Assembly: GCA_015179025.1 (NCBI GenBank)
Contig: WHUX01000076.1
Coordinates: 62,001 to 126,000, forward strand
From: Terfezia claveryi
Taxonomy: Eukaryota; Ascomycota; Pezizomycetes; Pezizales; Pezizaceae
DNA length: 64,000 nucleotides
Direction of reading: 5' to 3'
The position numbers and the translations under genes are program-made. Positions 42,641 through 54,712 of the stretch are shown one piece after another. Numbering within the stretch: the first letter of the stretch is position 1; each line of letters opens with the position of its first letter. Under the pieces are notes generated by a model. That model was not told where the DNA came from. It searched no databases and was given only the letters and a program-made list of their open reading frames with translations.

Positions 42641-42786
42641 CCCTTCCTGTAATGGAATAGCGTAGTCAACATATCGGTGGGGGCAAGATTCGCGTGAATC
42701 TTGATGCTCTAGTGGTAATTCTGTCCGACCATGGAAGGTTCCTGACCCATTTTTGCCCTAGCTTTGCTAATCCATCCATGTATGTT

Positions 42787-43490
42787 TGTTTTTTTTTTTT
42801 TTTTAACTCCTTATTGTATTTATTACATACAAAATTCGGCATGCAGCCTCACGGCTAGATGTATGTATGTTGTTGCACGTTGATGATTACTAAGGAGAGA
42901 TAGGACGAGAGATCTCCTTAGGACTGCAAAACCTCTGTTTTCAATTCCGGTACAAGTGCGCTACATCGATTTTAAGATAGCTTGCGTATCACGGTGCAAA
43001 ACCTCTCTAATGATGCCAGATGACTGACCCCGAGGGGCCTGAGTGACGCCCGACCGAGAACCAAACAATTTCATGAGCCTCCTCCTCTCCCGACGAGGTG
43101 TCGATACAGGAAACCAGAAAATACCTCCACGTCGTCCTACTTTTTCGCCGTCCTCCTCCCTGAATCCAAATGGGGCGGTCGAGATCCTCCCAATCCTTCA
43201 TACTGCCTAGAGCAGTCATGTGTTCCTTGAAATCTGTCTGGGCAATTGAAGGTTATGTGTCGACCGTCCTGGGTGTAGTAACCGCACTGACATGCGCTGG
43301 TGTCAGACTTCCGGATGTGATGACAGTGTTTTTGTGGGCCTTCATAAAATGCGTAGCCAGGCCGATAGCGCGTGGCCATTCCATTCTGACTTTCTGACGC
43401 CGAGCTCGGTACCGTTCGTACTGCACTTCGTCCCAGTCCCAGATTAAGGTCAAGAAAATCAAGTCTCGGAGATGGATAAGAGGGGAGCAA
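42787..43490 (-). pseudogene. Tad1-like LINE 3' end with poly(A) tail
   Basis: Minus-strand frame 43490-43137 includes ATRYRPGYAFYEGPQKHC, then ACQCGYYTQDGRHITFNCP, the C-terminal cysteine/histidine motif of LINE ORF2. About 330 nt downstream, a plus-strand T run at 42787-42805 is an A-tail on the minus strand. This marks a 5'-truncated LINE copy inserted beside the Gypsy RT fragment. Confidence 0.6.
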
Positions 43491-44226
43491 GACCCAGATC
43501 AGATGAGCGTCTAAGCTGAACGAGGATCAGAGGAGCGAGGTTTCAGGCGAGATTCAGAGAAACAAGTCTCAAAGAAGGATCAGAAAAGCAAGACCTAGAT
43601 CAGAGGAGCAAGCCTCGGAGCGAGTATTAGGTAAATTCGAAGAGAGTTGTGTGCCAGGAGGGTGAGGAGGAATATGCCTGGCAGGAGAGTGCCTTCGAGA
43701 AGTGTATCTGGGAGAGGAGTCTCATAATGGGATCAGATAGCGCTCTTGTGGCATGTCCGACAATCTCAATGCATAAATACTGCCCTAGATTCTCAGATAA
43801 CCTTCCAGGACGCTTTGTGTGTCCCTGGGACTCCAGCAAGATGGGCGTTTCGAACTTGGCCGTCAGTATCCGTGTGTGCCGGTGCCGGTTTTTTTTCTTT
43901 TTTTGGAGTTCATACGTCTGTGGATCCAAAGGCTATGAGACGGACCCGATCCCTCATCTTTAAAGACTCGGTACACCCTCGGGACACGGGCTACATAAGC
44001 GTCCAGCCTCTTCCGAACCTAAGAGATGTCATAACAGAAATAACCCCTTCCCCCTCCGCCACGCCCGCTGACCGACGAACAACCCGGTCATAAATATGCT
44101 TCTGCCTCCACGCACCTGCCCTCCCTTAGCTACAAAAGAAATTTGTCACAACTTCCGCTCCTCATTCTCCATTCAGACTAGATCCAGGTTGGAGAAGAAC
44201 GTCTCCATCACTGTTATAGAGTAGTA
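43491..44226. other. Unassigned sequence between LINE and Gypsy pieces
   Basis: Contains repeated short motifs on the plus strand (GATCAGA.GAGCAAG and variants, 43495-43625) and no recognisable protein. Probably LINE or other retroelement 5' sequence. Confidence 0.35.
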
Positions 44227-44823
44227 CTAGATCCCGACATCCAAGCTTCCGACTCTTTGCCTCCGATTTCGGTCGAAAAATTCCTTATTTGCTTGTCGGT
44301 TCCTGCTTAATCTTTCCGCAGCTGCGTCCAGATTTTCCTTCCTTCGTTCAAACTGTTTCGCTTGGGTTGCTAACAGTTGTTCTCTGATACTAGCTCTGTT
44401 CCAATCGACCATAGCCCACGATGTTGCCATTAGCTCGACTAGAAGGACACAGTCCTGCCCAAACACGAGCGAATATTGTGGGTATCCGGTTGATGCTGTA
44501 TATTCTTCTCCCCCGTCTTTTACCTTCTTCAGCCACCTTCTCCGATCGTTCATATCCTCCCAGCTCCCCCACCTCCTGCCGATTTCCTCTACGCATGGAG
44601 CTACGTGCTTGCCTGTTTCCACATACCGGCCACATGTTCTGTACATTGGGTCAACGGAATCATCCAACTTGTTCCGCCAGGATTGTAGGTTGCCCTTCCC
44701 GGTCCTGCAGTGGACGTAATTGACCCGTGCTTTCCGTTCCCACCTGACTATCCTTGCCGGTGCCGGTGCCTTGGAGTGAGGATGAACCAACCGATAGTAT
44801 AATCCTCCTTTGATTTGGCTCAT
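44227..44823 (-). pseudogene. LINE C-terminus joined to Gypsy integrase C-terminus
   Basis: One open minus-strand frame of 198 codons is a chimera. 44740-44500 reads GNLQSWRNKLDD, then DPMYRTCGRYVETGKHV and WEDMNDRRRW, the C-terminal block of a Tad1-like LINE. From about 44495 it becomes TGYPQYSLVFGQDCVLL, then QFERRKENLDAAAERLSR and RQANKEFFDRNRRQR, the C-terminus of Gypsy integrase. The junction is sharp and in frame, but no function is implied because both parts are partial. Confidence 0.6.
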
Positions 44824-44979
44824 AATCTATCGGCTTGAGCGCTGGCGGACTGGTTGATTTCAGCTTCAGGGTCGCCCTTGCTTGCTCCTGTTCCTCCCCC
44901 AGAAACAAATTCCACTTTTCCCCTCGTCAACTTGTAGAGAGGTTCCGCGATTCACGCAAACTTCTCAATCCAGATTCTA

Positions 44980-45430
44980 TAGTAAACAAGTTCCCATAAA
45001 GGCCTTGACTTCCGTAACGTTCCTTCAAGGAGGCCAATCCAATATCTTCCTAACCCTTTCCCGACCTGGAGCCTGGAGTCCTACCATCCGATCCACAGAT
45101 AAATGCGACATTCTCAAATTGAGTCCCTCCTCGCTTTTCTCTCCCGAAATGGTAGCCCCTAATCTCTCGAAATCAGCCATAGTCTGATCGATTGAATATA
45201 TGCCCAACTCTGGGCAAATTTCCTCAAATGTCCCATCCTCCTAGTCTGGTTGATTCCTCGAACTCGCTTTAGACGCAACGTCATCGATAAACAGCGCAGC
45301 CAATCCCTTTCCGATTTCCGCCCGAATTGCCTTCCTAATTAAACCTGAACTCCATTGGTATATGGAGGAACGAACAAGGCTAGATGCCATTTACCGGTGC
45401 TGCTAGTGATTCATGGGTGCTGCCTATACC
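44980..45430 (-). pseudogene. Gypsy reverse transcriptase thumb fragment
   Basis: Minus strand contains GEKSEEGLNL, MSHLSVDRMVGL and RERVRKILDWPP, which correspond to the region after the YxDD box (lysine-rich helix, VGF..., VRKILDWP) of Gypsy RT. Upstream sequence near 45400 resembles LALFVPPYTNGVQV, a related-family block. Several frames are needed. Confidence 0.45.
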
Positions 45431-47127
45431 CCGGTGCATAGCAGCGCTTAGCCGAACGTTCGCTTTTGATTATTGGGTGATCTCGAATTGCAGCTTCATT
45501 CGGTCGCTTTTAGGTGTGAATATCGCACCCCAAACCCTCGATTTCGGGAAAGATTGTAAGTGACTTATTGCCTACCCTTTGGAGGCCTCGTCGGTAGGTA
45601 TCTTAAGCACTATTATTGCCCCTAGGACCATCTTGATCCTATGTGCAACTCGAAGAACTTCTGGTAACCCATGAGAGGGGATAGTAGTTAAAATAAGAGG
45701 ATAGCAGGTGACAGGCACTTATCACCGGCCTGCACCCGGCATAGGAGCCTCGAAGATATTAACGCTGACTATAGGGGCGTATAGAGATATTCATAGTGTA
45801 ACAGACCAGACTGAGAAGCCTGTACGGATTGGATTGACTTTGATTTCACTCCGTTAATTCACTGCAGCACCGTTTATATAGACAAAAAAAAAGCCCCTTT
45901 ATGCAGTTACCACATAACGCATCAAAAACAAAATGATGTCAAGCTTAGCCAAAGAATATCTAACCCCTTCCCACCCCCCTCTCCTTAGCAGAATCTTCTG
46001 AACTTGACGTAACAGGCTGATAACAAAGACAGGGTGTGGGAGGTTACGGTATCACATGTATCCCACTACGTATACGGTTGTTTGGATATCATTATTGCCC
46101 GCTAAGACTTGAGCACATTAATGACGTCTATGAGCACGAAGTTATGTGACTTACTGAATTGTATCATTGTGCACTTAGACTAAGGTGTGTTTGGGGGGGG
46201 GGGCGCTCACGACAACCCCCACATATTCAACCTGCTTCAAATCAAAGAACATCATCCAGGCTAAATAACCAACTAACCTACCTACTGCTATATACAACGC
46301 AATACCGGTACTTTCCATTGACTAAAATCCAAGCAGACATACCAACTTACATGTACATACAGAATATATTATATACCAGTATGAAAAAAACAATCAATCC
46401 TCCTAAAGTTTTCACAACAAAAACAAAAAAAAAAAAAAAAAAAAACCCTCATTCTACTCCATACTTAGCCGTCATTACAATCTTATCAAGTTTTGGCTAT
46501 CATACTATAGTAGTATATAGTCAGCTTAGTTTAGTACTGTTTCCTTTCGTTTGATCCGTGTGCCATTCATTACCCTCAACCTTCAAGAACAACTACAACT
46601 ACATATATCGTATACATAACATACATACGTACATACATACTGTACATACATAATTCCTTCTCTTTCTAAAGAGTCTTGTACATAGTATACTGGGCAGGAT
46701 AATCCTCCAAGGATGCATGCGGTTACTCGCCATCGACTAGATACTTCGAGTACGAATACTGAGTTATATATGTATGTATTTTTTTTTTCTCTTGAAAAAG
46801 AAAATTACCACCTCATACCACCCAACACGACCGCCTCTCCTTCCCCCCATCAAATCCCATATGTACAGTATGTGTTTTTTTTTTTTCTGTGAACTCAAAC
46901 AAACTCACATCACTGGACCTACTGCACCAAACTCAATTCAACTCAAACCAGTTTATCTCAAGCATACCCTAACAGTCTATATACACAAGAGTAAAAACAC
47001 AAACCCGTAAACAAATAAACGCCAAAACATAATCATAAGCAGGAACTCTGGATATATGTCTATATCCCATCCTCATACATTCATACATGCACCACAATTT
47101 TGCAACTTTTTCAGCTCAATGGCCCGT
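45431..47127. other. Non-coding stretch downstream of the elongase gene
   Basis: No gene found. It has a G run at about 46192-46202, an A run near 46423-46445 and many TACATACATA words (46600-46650). The right part should include the 3' UTR of the minus-strand elongase. Confidence 0.4.
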
Positions 47128-48355
47128 TCAAGCCCTTTTGAACACGCCTCCATCCTTCGCCACAGCCGAGCTCTCCCCTTCCGCCTTCACCTTCTTCGTC
47201 TCCTCTTTCTTCTCGACCTTCTTGGCTCCACGCTTCCCCGGCGAAAGATAACTCCTAATAAAGAACCTCACAAACAAAAACGTCAACGGCGTCAGATACA
47301 CGCAATTAATTACCACTGCCAACTCCTGACCCATATGGCTCAGACACCTCACGTATTCCCCGTCCTCCCCAGACGCACGGTACTTGATGAAGAGGTGGAT
47401 GGCGGCGCCGGAGCCACCGACAAGGAATTGGGTAATTTGCATGGCTGTTAGGGAGCGCTTGATTGCGTTCGGGACACGGATATTAAGCGTAGAGAGGGTG
47501 TAATATGTGTACTATGTATACATATGCGCAATTAGTCTCGCGTCCTGATTGTGAAGTTTTTTTCCCGGGGGAGGGGTTAAACCATACCATAAGCGTATGA
47601 ATCCCCGAGTTGTACCAGCAGAAAATCCAAATCGGCGGAGCCATCCACCTGATTCCCGCCCACATGCTCACCATCGCTCCGGCGTGGTGGTATGTCTGTA
47701 AACTACTACTCTTCTTGCCTTTTGCGATAATGATCATAGTATCAATCACCTCGTAGAATTTACTCAGGTAAAAGATCCACCCGTAATAACCCAATCCCGC
47801 ATTCCATAACCCTGGGCGAACGAGCTCCGTCCCAGAGACATCAATCGTCATGTGTGAGGATGAGGATGAGAAATTCGAATATCCACCCTGTGCTGCAATT
47901 CCCATGCCGGCGAGGGCGGATGGAGAGGCAGAACGGTCTTGAATTTTGCAAAAGGAGTCTACGAACCCGAGGATAGTGCTTGCAACACCACTTACCTTCT
48001 CTGCTGCAGGGACAGAGAGCAAATTTGGCCCAATGATGGTCCCGTGGAGGATCCTCGTCATTCCGATAAACGTCCATAGGGAATACACAGCCAATCCCAA
48101 GTTATGCAGGAGCACCCCATATTTGAATGCCTTTGTCTTTGACAACCAGTATGGCTGGCCTGTGGCTTTGGAGTTGCAGTAGTGGACGGTAGTTGCGTAG
48201 AGGATGGCGATGGTTAAGGGGACGGCGGGGTGCAGGAAGGCATTGTAGATGTCTGCGGGGATGGTGGGGGGATTGATTGGTGGTCTGGGGTCGTAGGAGG
48301 AGAAGTCTAGGAGGGATCGGGGGTGGGGGGGCCTGGTGAGCCGGACGGACGCCAT
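47128..48355 (-). CDS. ELO family very-long-chain fatty acid elongase
   Basis: Exons 48355-47588 and 47511-47128 (383 residues). The intron 47587-47512 (76 nt) has GTATGG, ACTAAT and TAG; splicing joins SGIHTLM to YTYYTLSTLNIRVP, the standard continuity. The protein has several transmembrane helices, the ELO signature KFYEVIDTMIIIAKGKKSSS, and LQTYHHAGAM with the His pair near residues 223-224. ELO enzymes are endoplasmic-reticulum 3-ketoacyl-CoA synthases that add malonyl-CoA carbons to long fatty acids for sphingolipids and membrane lipids. The histidine box is QxxHH, not the classic HxxHH; to my knowledge that variant is common in ascomycete members. A Ser-rich insert (NFSSSSS, near 160) lies in a loop. 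The C-terminus is Lys-rich (KKVEKKEETKKVK), possibly for ER retention. Confidence 0.9.
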
Positions 48356-51024
48356 AGCTAGGTGAGACTATGTAGGCGGAGGTGAGCGTAAGTATGAGAA
48401 ATGAAGGGGAGTGGAGAGACGGTGAGACGGTTGGGGGATATATATGATGGTGGAGGCTTGCAAAGCCAGGCTGAAGGTCTGTCTGTTAGGGAACTGCAGC
48501 TGCCGACAAGACGGAGTCCCCGTCCAAACGTTCCAGATAGGGAAGAGATGGAAGTCTGCGGGAGGGGAAACGGTAGGAAATGGGGGGGAGGAGGAGGAGG
48601 GGGAGGGGGAGGAATGAATTGGGGGAGCTCGGATGGTACGCTGCAGCGTTTTCCCCCTTCCTCCAAACTGTCGCAGGCGTCTGGAAGAATTTGCGACACA
48701 GTAGCCAGCTAGACCCTTATGCCCGAGCGACCAAATTTGTTGAACGGCCTTCCGACGAATACGAGCCAATTGCTCCATCATCGAGCATCCCCTGTGCATC
48801 ACTGCCATACATAAAGACTCGGTAATCAACACACGCTCACTATGCCCTCATCGACCCGCACCTCCAGACAGACAAACATTCTCCTCGGTTTCCTCCATCC
48901 AAGCTGATGCCCCACGTGGGGAGCCCTGGCCAGGAATGCTGATAGCGCTGATAGCGATTGTGAATAACGGTGGTATCTATGGAGATGAACAATTACCCTC
49001 TACTTCACTTTCCGATATCGCATCCGCATCCACTTGCAACACATGTGGGCCATCAACCCGCAACGAACAAAAGCCAGAGCCTCAACCAACATTCACCTCC
49101 AATGGCTGACCCTCAAAATAAAATAGTTTATACGTACCTAGGTGCAGGAGGAAATATCCGAAACTGTTGGGATTGCAAACCACAGCTGGCACCACTAAAC
49201 CTCCTTCAGTCTAGCTTCCACTTCAGAGCCCTAAAGCTGTTCCTTTTGTTGGGCTGGCAATAATAATTGACCGAGAGCGAGTGCGGCTAAAACAACAGCG
49301 TAAAAACGTTAGGGAGATACTGTGTATGTATCTTTTTGATGCTGCTTGTGGTCGACCCACGTCAAAAGAGGTTCTGTGGAGAGAGATGCATTGCAAACTG
49401 CAACTCATCATAAGTATCCATCCACATCCACACAAACTCATGATCAAAACCCCAATTGCAAGTCAATCTCCACATACCTCTAAACCGCATGAAATTGCCC
49501 CCACCTACGTCCATCGCACCTCTCTCCCCCATCTTCCCCCTCCGCATATCCGCACGTCCTATTTGGATAATTAACCACCACTTCCCTTGACAAAATGCCC
49601 CGCATGTCCACCTTCTCCTCAACAAATTCTCCCAATCCAATCCAATCCAATCCTATCCTCCATCTCCAGTTTCCAGACCCCCCGGCCGCCCACATTGTTG
49701 CAAGTTGCAATTGTTGACAAGAAATCGAAAAAGGAGGGGTCAGAAAATTTAAAAAAAGACCGGATATTGCCGAGCCTCAACAGAATTCGGGTGTTGGTTT
49801 TTGAAGGCGAAATAATCTTGGCGAGTTGGGGGTTACCTAGTGGAGGTGCAGTTGAGGGTAATGTTGTCACCTCATTGAAACCCATCGATAAATTTTTATC
49901 GATAAGCTTATCAAAGGGGCTGCTGCTTATGATGTAATCCCGTATACAAAACAAAACTCAACAATACGGTACCTAACAAACACCAACAATCACGCAACAC
50001 AAAACTAACCAAACTTGATCTACAATCTCGGAAAGAAATATTCAGGGAGTTCTCGGAGCTATAGCTAGTCCCTAACCAGTTCCAAAACCAAGTTTAAAAA
50101 AGCTACTTAACTATCATATATACGGTATAATGGGTGGTGGGGGTTCCAACAAGATACCCCTACCCCTGCATATTCGGTACGTGAGCACTTAGAACCCAAA
50201 GCACTGTATATATTAAGTTTGTAGTAATGATAAATGGGACTGGGCCCGAATTCTACTTCTGTAGATTGTTATGGATATACCCTTTTTTTTTTCATGAGCC
50301 ATGGGTTGATTTGATTTGATTGGCTTGGGTCCGGTTGAAGGGTACCTGTATTATTGACATCGTCGGTTCATATCTCCAAGCTGCGACATGGGAAAGGCAG
50401 GTTTTATCTAGTCTGGCAGGTTTATCTACCCCTACCTTACATACGTAGTCTGGGCACAAGCCCCCAACCAGACTCTACCTACGGAGTAACTATTCTTGTT
50501 ATGTCTACCCTGCATTTCAAGAGACCCAATCTCTACACTTTTCGATCAACCCAATAAAGCAAGGTTTACGTAGAATCTATAACATTTTCAGAACAGAGCA
50601 GCCGATAGTTTCATTTCAGATGGTTGACGATGCTAGCATAACGAAACAAACAATTCAGTCTTAACGATTCCCTTTTGAAAAATTTGTCGTGCCCATAGCA
50701 GATGAGCCCTCTCAATACGATAATTTCGGAATTACTTAACTCCACAAAAAGAAAAGGCGACTTTTCTTCACGTATTGTTTGAACATTCCATGGAGTGTAG
50801 TTGCAATCATTCGAGAACATGTAAGGGAGGCCTGTCACGTGTGACGATCATCGTGTATACCTTGCAGGCAGCACGCTCCACCTTCTCACAAGTCATATGA
50901 CTGGTTGGTAGTACTTAATACAAGTAACCGGCCCAATCGAGAGTGCCGTAGAAATTAAACATTAGAAATTAGGTATCAACTAGTCAACGTATTCGTATAC
51001 TTAGCCAGCTAGAGTCACGTACGC
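48356..51024. other. Intergenic between elongase and Fig1-like gene
   Basis: No convincing gene. The left end is the promoter side of the elongase, with a GGA-rich tract (48583-48615). Further right are TCCAATCCAATCC tandem words (49632) and low-complexity patches. Overlapping short frames on both strands show no family features. Confidence 0.4.
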
Positions 51025-52430
51025 TTACACATAATTCGCTGCCGCAAACGCTGGATGCATATGCTGCTGCGGATGTACCGGATAACCTTGCATCTGATGC
51101 CCAAACACTGGAATTGGCTTTCCAATACTCCTCTTCCACTCCGGTCCGTCATTTGTCTGCTCTCCTCCCCTCCCCATAAACCTACCAAGCAACCCCCCCA
51201 CCATCCCAAACCTCCCACTCCCATAATGAAGCCCCCCTGTCTTCCGCTCGACTCTCCTCCCAATCCCCATACACCACGCCATTCCCCCCACCACACCGGC
51301 AACCATCACCAGCGCCGCAATTCCTATCCTTAAAGCATTGTACCCAGGAGTAGCATCCACCCCGGCCACCTCCAGCAAAAACCCAGTAGTATTCCCTCCC
51401 TGCTGCCCAGTCAGAATCTCATATGCCACATCCCCCGCCACCTTCAAAAACGACACCGCCATTAGCAGCAACAAAAGCCCCAGCATCGCAAGTCCAAACG
51501 TAATCTTATCCAGCCGCACATTCTCCGCTCCTCCAACACCTGCATACGATGATCCGGAGGTGTAGCTAATCCAGACCGAAATCAACCAGGCAATCCCAAA
51601 CGCAATCACCGCGCCAATCACCGGCACGGGGGAGATTGCTCGTTGCATTTGGAGGCCTAGGTAGAGGATGTCCTGTGGGTCTTTTTCAAGGGTAAGGGAG
51701 GTGGTATTGACGCTACCATCTTGGTTGTATTCACCGGGAAAGAGGGAGACTTTTAGGGCTTGTGCGGATTTGGGGCGTTTATTTGTGCATCGGACAGGGA
51801 TTGTTTTCCCGCCGACGCAGAACCCGTAGTACCCAAAGAAGACGTCGAGTTCGACGTCCTTAAGCGAGATGATTTCTCGGAGGGTTTGTTCATCGCTAAG
51901 CGGCTGGCGCGCGAGGGATTGTCTACGATTGTCGAGAGGGCGGTCGTTGTGGTTGAGGATCTCGGAACGTTTGTGGCCGAATGGGTTTATGCCTTGGGCG
52001 GGAATCGCGTGTTGGGTACGCTGACGGAGAGTTGGGGAGGCGGCTACGAAGGTTTGCTTGGGGAAGCTAATGAATGTAGGCTTTGGGGTGGTACTGGTGG
52101 GAGTAGGTCTACCTGCATTAGAATTGGGGTTAGTGATCTTGGGCATGAGAGGAATGACAGGGACCAATGTATCAGGAGTATCTGAATCCGTTATGTTTGG
52201 GCTAGTATAGTGAAGCTTGATGAGGTAGATATTACGTATTGCTGGGGTAGGTTGGGTTACACCTGACAAGAGGAAGACTGTAATTGTGAAAACAAGAGAA
52301 ATTAGCAATTAAATCCTTGAAGACACATCATCGTTGATTTCTGAGGACACATACCCGTCAGGATAAGAGAAAGGAACAGGAAGAATCCAACAGCCGCCCG
52401 GGAGTTGCTCAAAATACTAAACATGGGCAT
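51025..52430 (-). CDS. Fig1-family membrane protein (calcium regulator / cell fusion)
   Basis: Exons 52430-52355 and 52277-51025 encode 442 residues. The intron 52354-52278 (77 nt) has GTATGT, GCTAAT and CAG. The first exon supplies the N-terminal hydrophobic segment (AVGFFLFLSLILTVFLLSGV). After a Pro/Thr-rich extracellular stretch comes the Fig1 signature FFGYYGFCV with a later Cys (VRCTN). Three more helices follow: VIGAVIAFGIAWLISVWI, ITFGLAMLGLLLLLMAVSFL and IGIAALVMVAGVVGGMAW. The C-terminus is His/Pro/Gln-rich. Fig1 proteins promote calcium influx and membrane fusion during mating in yeasts and related fungi; filamentous homologues affect hyphal growth and sexual development. A second Met at 52424 is an equally good start. 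Confidence 0.85.
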
Positions 52431-54712
52431 ATCTAAGTAGAGTAAGTAATGGAAAGAATAGCTGTGATAAATATTAGTACGACTAATGAGCGCTCAGCGC
52501 GGAATTGGAAAATCAAATCCAGAATGTGGAATTAAATAAACGGTAGGTAATTCAAAAAAGAGAGGTTTTAGAGAATAATCGTCAGTGTCCAGCTCTGGAT
52601 TTGTAGTCATCTGGGAGATATAGGCCGCCCTATGATGGCCACACCAAGTGGCTTTCAGCCATAGTCCGAAGGGTAGGTTTGAGATATGTGCGTTTGAGGT
52701 TAGTTTGAGTTCTTTGTGATGAGAGACTTCCTAACAAAGAACAGATATCATCTTAGTGACTTAGTCTGGTTGGCACAAGCCCCTCCGTAGTGACTGGTAG
52801 TCTCGTGCCCAGTTATTGGTGGCTAAGCCCTCAATCGGGATGTAGTTATCTAGAAAACTGAGGGTAAGAGTGAAATGCCGACATGAAAATCTGCCGTTTT
52901 AGTGAGAGGAAAGTGAGCACGAGACTGATCCGAGTTGTAACTCTAAAGGTTTGTATTGAATGCGCATGCCTCGGATAGATACGTATGTCGCACATCCGGA
53001 AGTCTTTTGAAGATTCCCCATATTACGTCGTTCTGTGTCTGCATGTATGAGCCGTTTAGCAATAAGCTTCAAAGCATACGGTATCCACGAAAAAGGTTAG
53101 CAAAACCCGGAAACCTAACACAAAGGTTTGTTTAGCATGATTATTATATCACATCCAACAGTGACGACTAACAAAGGATCAGCTGTTTCTTCACTTATCT
53201 ATCACAAACCCCTACTAATAATCACAAACATGTCATTGATTGTGTAGAGTATGCTAGACGCATCTTGGCTGGCTGATCATCTCAAGAAGGTTTCTTCTTT
53301 GAAACAATAAGCACCCCCGCATGCGTCGTCGGAAATTTCTATTTCCCCGCTGCAGAGGCACAAGAATACATTTGGGGTATTTTCTGTCAGACCATAACGC
53401 GGAGAAATATATAAAGGGTATTGATATCCTCAAAGATAGTAAAAAGCATCAATATCTAGTCTGGTTGCTACAACACCTTCCTTTGAATCAATATCAAGCT
53501 CTTGTTGTACCTAAGTATCGTAGCATTTGTTAAGTCGCGCAAATGGGTTCGTTCTCGAAGGGGTCAAAGATATGAAAATATTGGCTGGGTTAGAAGCATC
53601 CAAATGGCACTAGAAAAATGAAAGTGCATAGATGCCTAGGTATGAGGGATAGGTTAGGTTCATGCCCTGCAGATGCATGGTCAGTTAGAGACTCACATTC
53701 TGCGTAATATAACTAATATAGTTTGCTGCCTCTATATTTTCTAACCGATGAAATCCTAGTCTTGCTCTTTTGTCATTTCCATGTATGTATGATATATGGA
53801 GCCACCTGAGGTGTATAGGTAGGTGGGAATAGGGCTTGATCTCATGGAACAGGCCCGGCTACCGCATTATTACATCGCTATCTGCTGGTCATGGCGATGT
53901 GGTAGGGTTGATATTCATAGCTCAATGAGGCGTTGATGTTCCAAGTCCTTGCTCGTTCAGGGCTGACAAGAATGGAGTGGGGCTAGCTCTTTAGCAGTTT
54001 AGCACGTGTATACCCTTGTAACCAGTCGATGGGAGGAAACTCCGTCATGATGGAAGCTGGTGGGGCTATCGACAGGGGGTAACTGCACGGGGCATTCAGC
54101 GTATCAGACATACATGGAGAGAATTCGGAAAGTCGACGCTGAAGCGATGGGCGCTGTCGTCTTGCTGACAGGCGCACGTGCCAGTGGCAATCGCTCGCGC
54201 CAAGAATGCACCACGGCAACGCCAAGCGCCCTGATTGGCCGGAAGCGGAGGTGGGACAGTAGTGCTCGATCCCGATGTCGCAGGCACTGCAGCAAGGTAT
54301 GGCCGCAGCGAGCAAGGAGCAGCTGCAATATACGGCGCGAAGCTGCGAACTGGTGCTGGGGTGGATGGGTAGTTACATGCAGCCTGTGTGGATGCAGCAG
54401 CGTTTGCAACTCCCTCTGAGCCATCGACGGCAAGCTTGAGCTCCAATTGTGGGGGTAATTATAGCTATCAGACAAGAGCTCTTGTCTGTTTGCTCCGTAG
54501 TTTGCCGTTGGTGACTCGTTCAACTTGAGATAAAAGCTTCCTTCCCCCCCTTTGACCTCTCTACGTTGGCAACCCTCCCGAATAGGATCCCTCTTAACCC
54601 GGTTATTGCTTGTCTCCTACAAACCTTACTTCTTCGTACTCTCATCTGATCTCTTCGCTCTCTCAAAGCTACCGAAACTCCCCAGTACTACCCCCCGTCC
54701 CGCAGTTATTGA
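52431..54712. other. Intergenic between the Fig1-like gene and the ENA ATPase
   Basis: Shared promoter side of two divergent genes. No gene is supported. A GC-richer block at 54050-54430 has overlapping open frames on both strands, but none has family character. A perfect 20-bp palindrome lies at 54469-54488. Confidence 0.4.
54469..54488. promoter_or_regulatory. Perfect 20-bp palindrome in the ENA upstream region
   Basis: CAGACAAGAGCTCTTGTCTG, an exact inverted repeat centred between 54478 and 54479 and 225 nt before the ENA start codon. It could bind a dimeric regulator. Direct sequence observation; the function is guessed. Confidence 0.35.

Noticed and set aside
54104..54523. 139-codon minus-strand frame and 119-codon plus-strand frame upstream of ENA
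   Set aside because: They overlap each other, lack domain character and lie in the promoter region.
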